DNA from: Candidatus Aciduliprofundum sp. JdFR-45
GTDB taxonomy: Archaea; Thermoplasmatota; Thermoplasmata; Thermoplasmatales; JdFR-45
Reading direction: 5' to 3'
Length of the DNA stretch: 6,772 bases
Assembly (NCBI GenBank): GCA_002011395.1
Contig: MTNG01000061.1
Span: forward strand, 1-6,772
The position numbers and the translations under genes are program-made. Under the pieces are notes generated by a model. It was given only the letters and a program-made list of their open reading frames with translations, was not told the origin of the DNA and made no database searches. This document shows, piece after piece, positions 1 through 4,873 of the stretch. Each line of letters opens with the position of its first letter. Position 1 is the first letter of the stretch.

Positions 1-328
1 CATCCAGAACCTCCACGAGCCCCGCCTCAAACTCCTCCACGTGCTCCACGGGTGTTTCGGGGGAAACGCTGAGGGCGAGCAGGAAGGTGCGCGGGATGCC
101 GCCCATGGCGGCTATGTCGCTGAGGTTTATGGCGGCGAAGAAGCGCCCGGCCGTCGCGTAATCCACGCCCCCCGGGATGTGCGTGCGCCCGTAGATGACA
201 TCCGTCGTCAGGAGGGCATAGCGGTCCCCCATGCGCCAGTAGTGAGCATCGTCGCTGAGCGATTCGCGTCCCAGCCGTCGCCACACGGCCTCTATGGCCT
301 CTCTTTCCCCGGCATCGCGGAGAAGCAT
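1..328 (-). CDS. thiL: Thiamine-monophosphate kinase, N-terminal 109 codons (runs off left edge)
   Basis: ThiL phosphorylates thiamine monophosphate with ATP to give thiamine diphosphate, in the cytoplasm; it belongs to the PurM/AIR-synthase fold. The minus-strand frame from ATG 328 stays open to base 1. It shows the family's opening RDAGERE (residues 4-10), an SDDA metal/nucleotide motif with D26 and D27, the TTD motif (D43) followed by GRTH (H50), and the strongly diagnostic NLSDIAAMGG (68-77, D71). The glycine that usually precedes the DDA pair is a serine here (S25). The start is unambiguous: no ATG, GTG or TTG occurs upstream before an in-frame TAG at 350-352. No Shine-Dalgarno precedes it, and the TATA-like element about 26 bases upstream suggests a leaderless mRNA. 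It is divergent from the phosphoesterase at 382. Other AIR-synthase relatives (HypE, SelD, PurM) fit less well because of the NLSDIAAMGG and TTD combination. The C-terminal half is not visible. Confidence 0.85.
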   Translation of the reverse strand, partial: MLLRDAGEREAIEAVWRRLGRESLSDDAHYWRMGDRYALLTTDVIYGRTHIPGGVDYATAGRFFAAINLSDIAAMGGIPRTFLLALSVSPETPVEHVEEFEAGLVEVLD

Positions 329-337
329 ACTGTGGAG

Positions 338-354
338 ATTAGGGGAACCCTAAT
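338..354. promoter_or_regulatory. Perfect 7-bp inverted repeat in divergent promoter (possible operator)
   Basis: The sequence ATTAGGG-GAA-CCCTAAT has perfect 7-bp arms around a 3-base centre. It lies between the divergent thiL (start 328) and phosphoesterase (start 382) genes. Its right arm overlaps the shared TATA-like element, so a bound dimeric regulator could hinder TBP/TFB in both directions. The symmetry is seen directly; the operator role is inference. It could instead be chance. Confidence 0.4.
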
Positions 355-359
355 ATTTA
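351..359. promoter_or_regulatory. Shared TATA-like element for divergent thiL and phosphoesterase genes
   Basis: TAATATTTA is the most AT-rich stretch of the 53-base gap. Its centre, about 355, lies roughly 27 bases before the plus-strand ATG at 382 and 27 bases before the minus-strand ATG at 328. That is the usual archaeal TATA-to-start distance when transcription begins at the start codon. In the minus direction it is preceded by a purine-rich GAAAAGG, resembling a TFB-recognition element; the plus direction has no obvious purine-rich element. The phosphoesterase also has a weak AGGT four bases before its ATG, so a very short leader is possible there. Confidence 0.55.
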
Positions 360-381
360 CCTTTTCCCATAGCAGGTCCGG

Positions 382-1101
382 ATGCGGGAGATTGAGGTGG
401 AGAGAGGCATCCTCGCCACGGAGTACTTCGCCCTCTACGTGGAGAATCTATCCGCGGTGGTCGTGGCGGACCTCCACCTGGGCTTTGAGGATGCCATGGC
501 GGATAAGGGGCTCTTCCTCCCGAAGATGCAGAGGGAGCATATATTCCGCCTGCTGGACGCCTGCATCTCGCGTTACTCCCCACGCAAACTCATAGTGGTG
601 GGCGACCTGAAGCACGAATTCTCCCGCAACGTCAGGGGCGAGTGGAGGGACGTGGAGGAGTTTCTGGAGAGATACGGCCATATGGAGATCTTGGTGATAA
701 GGGGCAACCACGACAACTTTCTGAAGACGATACTCTCGCGGCACGGCATTGACCTTCTCACGGAGTACGAGGAGGGGGGAATAACCTTCGCCCACGGACA
801 CAAAACGGTGGAGTGGGATGGGCTCCTCGTCATGGGCCATGAGCACCCATCCGTGGCCCTCAGGGATCACGTGGGGGGCAGCATCAAACTGCCAGCGTAT
901 CTGCATCTGCCCTCGCGCATCGTCGTCCTGCCCTCCATGAGCTTCTACTCGTCCGGGAGCGACATAGTTTACGGCGAGATACTCTCGCCGGTGCTCCGCA
1001 GGGTGGGCGTGGAGAGCATGGATGCCTACCCCATCTCCGAGGAACTCGGGGTCTTTCATCTGGGGACTGTGAGGGATATAAGAGCCGCATCGCTTCCCTG
1101 A
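382..1101 (+). CDS. Archaeal calcineurin-like metallophosphoesterase (SbcD-related family)
   Basis: This 239-residue protein is a stand-alone calcineurin-fold phosphoesterase of the archaeal type usually annotated as SbcD-like or TIGR00024-like. Members are found alone or beside the helicase Lhr; their substrate is not firmly known, with nuclease or phosphodiesterase activity the usual expectation. The dinuclear metal motifs are all present in order: DLH (D30, H32), GDLKH (D75, H78), RGNHD (N109, H110), HGH (H138, H140) and a further GHEHP (152-156). There is no signal peptide or membrane segment, so it should act in the cytoplasm. It lacks the C-terminal capping region of true Mre11/SbcD nucleases and has no Rad50-like partner here. 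The ATG at 382 is the first possible start, since an in-frame TAG lies at 370-372. It is transcribed alone, divergent from thiL and tail to tail with top6A, with one base between the stop codons. No lhr helicase gene is visible in this window. Confidence 0.9.
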   Translation: MREIEVERGILATEYFALYVENLSAVVVADLHLGFEDAMADKGLFLPKMQREHIFRLLDACISRYSPRKLIVVGDLKHEFSRNVRGEWRDVEEFLERYGHMEILVIRGNHDNFLKTILSRHGIDLLTEYEEGGITFAHGHKTVEWDGLLVMGHEHPSVALRDHVGGSIKLPAYLHLPSRIVVLPSMSFYSSGSDIVYGEILSPVLRRVGVESMDAYPISEELGVFHLGTVRDIRAASLP

Positions 1102-1102
1102 A

Positions 1103-2185
1103 TCATCTCATGACCCCGAGCTCCGTGAGCTTCTCAGGGAGGTACACCTCTGTCACGTAGTCCAGACCGTACTTCGCGAGGGCCTGCTGCTCCGCCTTCT
1201 TCTTTATCTCAAGCATCAACTCTATCTCGGAGCGCCAGAAGGGCGTGTTGAACCGCGGGTCCGTGAGCTCCGCCTTCAGCGCCTCAATATCACGGTCTGT
1301 CAGCTTGTCCGTGGGCAGCTCGTAGTTGAGAATGTCGCTCGCGGTTATGCCCACAAACTCGGCGGTGGGCGTGGCGAGGTACTCGGAGATGTGCGCCGTC
1401 TTTATCGCCCCGTAGGCGATGGAGGCGAATATGCGGAAGGACCACGGGTCGCCGTCGGTGAAGACCACCACCGGCAGGCCGAGTTCCTCGTTCAGACGCT
1501 TTATGAACCGACGCGTGCTCCGGGCCGGCTGCCCCTTGAGATGCACAAGTATGGCCCTCGCCTTCTCGTCGAAGGCGTTCTCCACCAGGCGGTCAAACAT
1601 ACCGCCCGTCTCTATGGCTATGACGAAGTCCGCGTCCACGTCCACGAAGCGCACCTTCTCCTTCTCAACGTTGTAGGGTATGCTGTAACCGCTGTCGCCC
1701 ACGTCGTCGCGGCAGTTTATGCACTTCGGCACACCCTTTCTGTTCACCTCCTCAATCGTTATGTTGCCTATGACGCTCGCCCCGTCCTCCTCGGGGCGCA
1801 GGTGGAAGTCCTCCCGGAGGTGCCCCGTGATTATCTCCAGGTCCTCAGCGAGCCGGTTGCTCTCGTCCTGGCTGCCGAACTTCGCCAGCCCCCAGCCCTC
1901 GGAGATGTAGTAGAGTTCTCTCAGGGTGGACGACTTGCCCTTCTCCACCATCTCCTTGATAAACTCCATGACGTAGAGCGTGCGGAGGATCATGTACGCC
2001 CCGCTGAGCTTCTTCGCGCTCCTCACCGCGTACCTCGCGCCGTACTTCCACACGCTGTGCTCCTGCGAGAACTCTATGTTGTACTTGGTGCGCGAGGGGA
2101 TCTGCATGCGGGGTATCTCACCCCTCTCAATCTGCCCGTATATCTCCTCCGCTATCTCCATGAACTTCTTCAGCACGTCGCTCAT
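1103..2185 (-). CDS. top6A: DNA topoisomerase VI subunit A (Spo11 homologue)
   Basis: This is the DNA-cleaving subunit of type IIB topoisomerase VI, working with Top6B as A2B2 to relax supercoils and separate linked DNA. At 360 residues it is full length for archaeal Top6A. The winged-helix (5Y-CAP) domain carries TLRELYYISE (87-96), where Y93 aligns with the catalytic tyrosine of Spo11/Top6A. A conserved NCRDDVGDSG (157-166) leads to the Toprim domain, with the metal-binding glutamate in AIETGGM (E192) and the DGDPW motif (D244, D246). The Toprim hallmark KGQPAR is at 217-222, and the C-terminus ends with the family's YLPEKLTELG. All catalytic residues expected are present. The ATG overlaps the top6B stop as ATGA (2182-2185) and is preceded by GGAGGTG, so the two are translationally coupled in one operon. 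The gene ends facing the phosphoesterase with one base between stops and no visible T-tract terminator. Confidence 0.98.
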   Translation of the reverse strand: MSDVLKKFMEIAEEIYGQIERGEIPRMQIPSRTKYNIEFSQEHSVWKYGARYAVRSAKKLSGAYMILRTLYVMEFIKEMVEKGKSSTLRELYYISEGWGLAKFGSQDESNRLAEDLEIITGHLREDFHLRPEEDGASVIGNITIEEVNRKGVPKCINCRDDVGDSGYSIPYNVEKEKVRFVDVDADFVIAIETGGMFDRLVENAFDEKARAILVHLKGQPARSTRRFIKRLNEELGLPVVVFTDGDPWSFRIFASIAYGAIKTAHISEYLATPTAEFVGITASDILNYELPTDKLTDRDIEALKAELTDPRFNTPFWRSEIELMLEIKKKAEQQALAKYGLDYVTEVYLPEKLTELGVMR

Positions 2186-4104
2186 TCCTCCACCTCCTCC
2201 TCGGACTCCAGCACCTCCAGGTCCTTTATGCCCCAGTCGCCCGGCAGGGGCTCGGCCCCTATGACCATGGCGGGGTTTATGCCCTCAACGTAGAAAGTGG
2301 TCTCACCGTAGCCGCCCTTCACATCCTCCACGCGGAAGGCCAGCGTGAGTTCGCCCGCGGGGGGAATCTCGGGGAGGTCCCATTTTATGACCTCGTCCTC
2401 GCTCACCTCGCCCGGCGGTGAGACGGACTCCCTCATCACGCGGCCTGCGGGGACATCCGCGTAGAGGCGGAACGACCTCGGCGCGGTCGTGAGATTTGCA
2501 ACCCTCACATTCACGCTGAAATCGCCCTTTCCGCGCTCCACTTTCTCCTCAACCCACACGACGTTCATCACCTTGGAGAGAACGGGCTCCAGAGGGGGCA
2601 CGGGCTTTCCGACGATCTCCGCCGCCTTCCTCGCTATCTCGGGTATCACCTTCTGGACGATGAAGAACTTCTCGCTCACCTTGCTCTTCCTCTTCTTCTT
2701 CGCCACGTACATGCGTATCTGCCGGGCCACGTCCTTCAGGGCGAGCTCTATCTCCCTCCTGATTTCCGGAACATCTGCAATCGCCTCCTTCGCCTCGGAT
2801 GTGAAGGGGATGCGCGTGGAGGCGACGTGCACGAGAATTATCGCGGGCCCGATGGGGATGCCGCTTCCGCCCCTCTGCTCCAGCCCGTACCTGCGCCAGT
2901 CTATGTTCGCCACGGCCTTAGTTATGGCGCACGCCCCCTGCTGGTAGAGGAGCGGTACGCGGTTCGCGAAGCGGAGTATCCTCACGGGCTGGTCCTTCGG
3001 CAGGTCCCCGCCGTAGACCATGCCGACCTCCACCACGAAGGGGTTGCCCCTGTAGACAGACGGTTCACGCGTCACCGGCTGGGCGTAGAAGCCGGGTCTC
3101 AGCCCGCCCAGAACGTTCTTCAGCCCCTTCTTTATCAACTGCGCCCCGATGGGGGAGAGGCAGTCCGTCGGGGGGGCCATTATCTTAACCCTTCCGAAGG
3201 CGTCTATCAGGCGCTTCGCCTGCATAACCGTCATGTCGGCGGGGCGCAGATAGGGGTCCAGCGAGGCGACGTCGCATATCCGCGACGCCAGCGACGGGCT
3301 GACCCTGCTGAACTCGCCCGAGAGGAAGGACGTCAGCCGATACGCCTTCGTATCGCGCGCGAGGCTCATGAGCTCCCCCAGCTCTATGCCGTGGGGATGC
3401 GGCTTGATCTCCACGGGGGGCGGGGGCATCTTCTCCGTGGCCCTCTCAAACACCACCCTCCTCCCGTCGGGTTCGATGAGGGATATGCGCGCGTGGGGGT
3501 TGACTATGGCGGTGTTCTGGAGGTACTCGTAAACGCTCTGCCGCCCGCGCTGGTACCTGGCCCTTATGCAGACCTCCACCCGCGTTCCGTGCGGCTTCTC
3601 CCAGATCACGGGCTTCTCCTTCAGAACGTGGGGCTCGTTCGTCTTGGTGTCCACCGTGAGGTCCAGTTCGTACGCCACCTCCTCCTCCGCCACCTTTGAG
3701 ATCACGCGGGCGGGCCTGCCCGTGGTGAGCTGGCCGTAGAGCACAACGGCGGATATCCCTATGCCCTGCTGACCCCTGCTCTGCCTCACGGCGTGGAACC
3801 TGGAGCCGTAGAGGAGTTTGCCAAACACGCGGGGTATATTTCGTCTTACAATACCCGGCCCGTTGTCCTCTATCACCACGAGGTACTCGTCCTTTCCCTC
3901 CTGCCTGATTTCAACGCTCACCTCCGGCAGTATGCCGGCGTCCTCGCACGCATCCAGGGCGTTGTCCACGCCCTCCTTCACGGCCACGACCATGCTCTTC
4001 GTGAGGGAATCAAATCCGAGTATCTGTCTGTTCTTCTGGAAGAACTCCGCCACGCTGATCTCGCGCTGCTTCTCCGCCAGCGCTTCCGCCACGCTCCGTG
4101 CCAT
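2182..4104 (-). CDS. top6B: DNA topoisomerase VI subunit B (GHKL ATPase)
   Basis: Top6B dimerises on ATP binding and drives strand passage through the break made by Top6A. With the start at ATG 4104 it has 640 residues. The GHKL ATPase fold shows the N-box EGVDNALDA (E44 catalytic base, N48), the G1 box EDNGPGI (D80) and the G2 lid GQQGIGIS (111-118). An H2TH-like region follows from about 235 to 310. The transducer then carries the ATP-sensing lysine in TSEAKEA (K439, equivalent by motif to the Sulfolobus switch lysine). Residues about 515-640 form a beta-rich extension like the C-terminal immunoglobulin-fold domain of methanogen Top6B, absent from the about 530-residue Sulfolobus form, and end in an acidic tail. 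The frame is open back to 4230, but those 42 codons overlap the ABC ATPase gene and lack family similarity; a TATA box 27 bases before 4104 and the conserved start of the protein favour the shorter form. It is the first gene of the top6B-top6A operon. Confidence 0.96.
   Translation of the reverse strand: MARSVAEALAEKQREISVAEFFQKNRQILGFDSLTKSMVVAVKEGVDNALDACEDAGILPEVSVEIRQEGKDEYLVVIEDNGPGIVRRNIPRVFGKLLYGSRFHAVRQSRGQQGIGISAVVLYGQLTTGRPARVISKVAEEEVAYELDLTVDTKTNEPHVLKEKPVIWEKPHGTRVEVCIRARYQRGRQSVYEYLQNTAIVNPHARISLIEPDGRRVVFERATEKMPPPPVEIKPHPHGIELGELMSLARDTKAYRLTSFLSGEFSRVSPSLASRICDVASLDPYLRPADMTVMQAKRLIDAFGRVKIMAPPTDCLSPIGAQLIKKGLKNVLGGLRPGFYAQPVTREPSVYRGNPFVVEVGMVYGGDLPKDQPVRILRFANRVPLLYQQGACAITKAVANIDWRRYGLEQRGGSGIPIGPAIILVHVASTRIPFTSEAKEAIADVPEIRREIELALKDVARQIRMYVAKKKRKSKVSEKFFIVQKVIPEIARKAAEIVGKPVPPLEPVLSKVMNVVWVEEKVERGKGDFSVNVRVANLTTAPRSFRLYADVPAGRVMRESVSPPGEVSEDEVIKWDLPEIPPAGELTLAFRVEDVKGGYGETTFYVEGINPAMVIGAEPLPGDWGIKDLEVLESEEEVEE
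2191..2197 (-). promoter_or_regulatory. Shine-Dalgarno for top6A inside the top6B coding end
   Basis: On the minus strand GGAGGTG stands five bases before the top6A ATG (2185). The same bases encode part of the acidic tail that ends Top6B (EEEVEE). This supports the ATGA start of top6A and coupling of the two subunits. Confidence 0.85.
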
Positions 4105-4127
4105 CCGGGTATGATGTGGAGCGGTTG

Positions 4128-4137
4128 TATATAAAAA
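4128..4137 (-). promoter_or_regulatory. TATA box of the top6B-top6A operon
   Basis: On the minus strand TTTTTATATA is centred near 4132, about 27 bases before the ATG at 4104. This is the standard archaeal spacing for transcription starting at or next to the start codon, and no Shine-Dalgarno lies before that ATG, so a leaderless transcript is likely. The run of five T also lies 60-70 bases past the stop of the upstream transporter operon and might serve as its T-rich terminator, but that is speculation. The rest of the 94-base gap (4105-4198) shows no gene. Confidence 0.7.
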
Positions 4138-4198
4138 TTGCGCGGGTTGCGGACATCGTGGGAAATATGTGGGCATGGATTTCGCAGGCCGGAGAGAG

Positions 4199-4873
4199 TT
4201 ATCCCTCCTCGTGTATCTTCCCATCCTCAATCCTGAGCACCCGGTCAGCGACCTCCGTTATCCTCAGGTCGTGGGTGGCTACTATCACCGTTTTCCCCTT
4301 ATCCTTCAGGCCCCTGAGCAACTCTATGATCTTCATCCCCGTCTCGGTGTCCAGTTCGCCCGTGGGCTCGTCTGCGAGTATTAGCGGGGGGTCGTTCGCC
4401 AGCGCGGCCGCTATGGCGACCCTCTGCTGCTCCCCTCCGCTCAGCTCATCCGGGTAGTGGTTCGCCCTGTGCTCCATCCCGAGCATTTTCAGCAGACCCT
4501 CAGCCCGCCTCCTCCTCTCCTCGCGGGGCATGCCCCTCAACTGCATCGGGAGCATGACGTTTTCCAGCGCCGTCAGCATGGGGAGGAGGTTGAAGAACTG
4601 GAATATGAACCCCACCTTGCTCCTCCTGTACTCCGTCAGCCGGGCATCGCTGTACATCGCTATGTTCTCGCCGTCCACTATGACCTTTCCGCCCGTGGGC
4701 CTGTCTATGCCGCCGATCAGGTGAAGGAACGTCGTCTTCCCGCTTCCGGATGGCCCCACGAGGGCCACGAACTCTCCGCTCCCTATGGAGAGCGTCACGT
4801 CCCTTATCGCTATGACCTCTATGTTCCTCTGTTTGTAAATCTTTATGAGGTTCTCAACGCGCACTTCAACCAT
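4199..4873 (-). CDS. ABC transporter ATP-binding protein (MacB/LolD family)
   Basis: This 224-residue cytoplasmic ATPase powers the FtsX-type permease encoded just upstream. Motifs in order (counting from ATG 4873) are Walker A GPSGSGKTT (40-48), the Q-loop Q92 in FIFQFFNLLP, the signature LSGGEQQ (144-150), Walker B LILADE with D168 and catalytic E169, the D-loop GELD (172-175) and the switch histidine H201. The FQFFNLLP and DEPTGELD strings are typical of the LolD/MacB/FtsE group rather than importer ATPases. All key residues are intact. I chose the ATG at 4873, which shares one base with the permease stop (TGATG), because the perfect GGAGGTGAT is five bases upstream. A GTG at 4876 would be only two bases from it and adds one residue. 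The gene ends 94 bases before top6B. The substrate cannot be read from the ATPase; lipoprotein, lipid, peptide or antibiotic export, or a purely mechanical role, are known in the family. Confidence 0.95.
   Translation of the reverse strand: MVEVRVENLIKIYKQRNIEVIAIRDVTLSIGSGEFVALVGPSGSGKTTFLHLIGGIDRPTGGKVIVDGENIAMYSDARLTEYRRSKVGFIFQFFNLLPMLTALENVMLPMQLRGMPREERRRRAEGLLKMLGMEHRANHYPDELSGGEQQRVAIAAALANDPPLILADEPTGELDTETGMKIIELLRGLKDKGKTVIVATHDLRITEVADRVLRIEDGKIHEEG

Noticed and set aside
41..595. A 184-codon plus-strand frame covering thiL and the phosphoesterase start
   Set aside because: It overlaps two genes with clear motifs in other frames and its own protein is arginine- and serine-rich with no domain.
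1391..2293. A 300-codon plus-strand open frame opposite top6A
   Set aside because: It is the mirror of a strongly conserved gene in GC-rich DNA; its protein is low-complexity, rich in L, R, H and V, with no recognisable motif, and it runs across the top6A-top6B junction.
2827..3699. A 290-codon plus-strand open frame opposite top6B
   Set aside because: It is a shadow of the top6B coding frame, with biased composition and no family features; the opposite strand is a certain gene.
4128..4139. T-run downstream of the ABC operon as a terminator
   Set aside because: Five Ts without a stem could end archaeal transcription, but the same bases are better explained as the top6B TATA box, so I did not list a separate terminator.
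4128..4160. Plus-strand reading of TATATAAAAA as a promoter
   Set aside because: It would start transcription near 4160 on the plus strand, but the only plus-strand frames there are shadows of the ABC ATPase gene.
4158..4173. Direct repeat GTGGG, 11 bases apart, upstream of the top6B TATA box
   Set aside because: Two five-base copies in GC-rich DNA are expected by chance; the one-turn spacing is suggestive but not enough to call a regulatory site.
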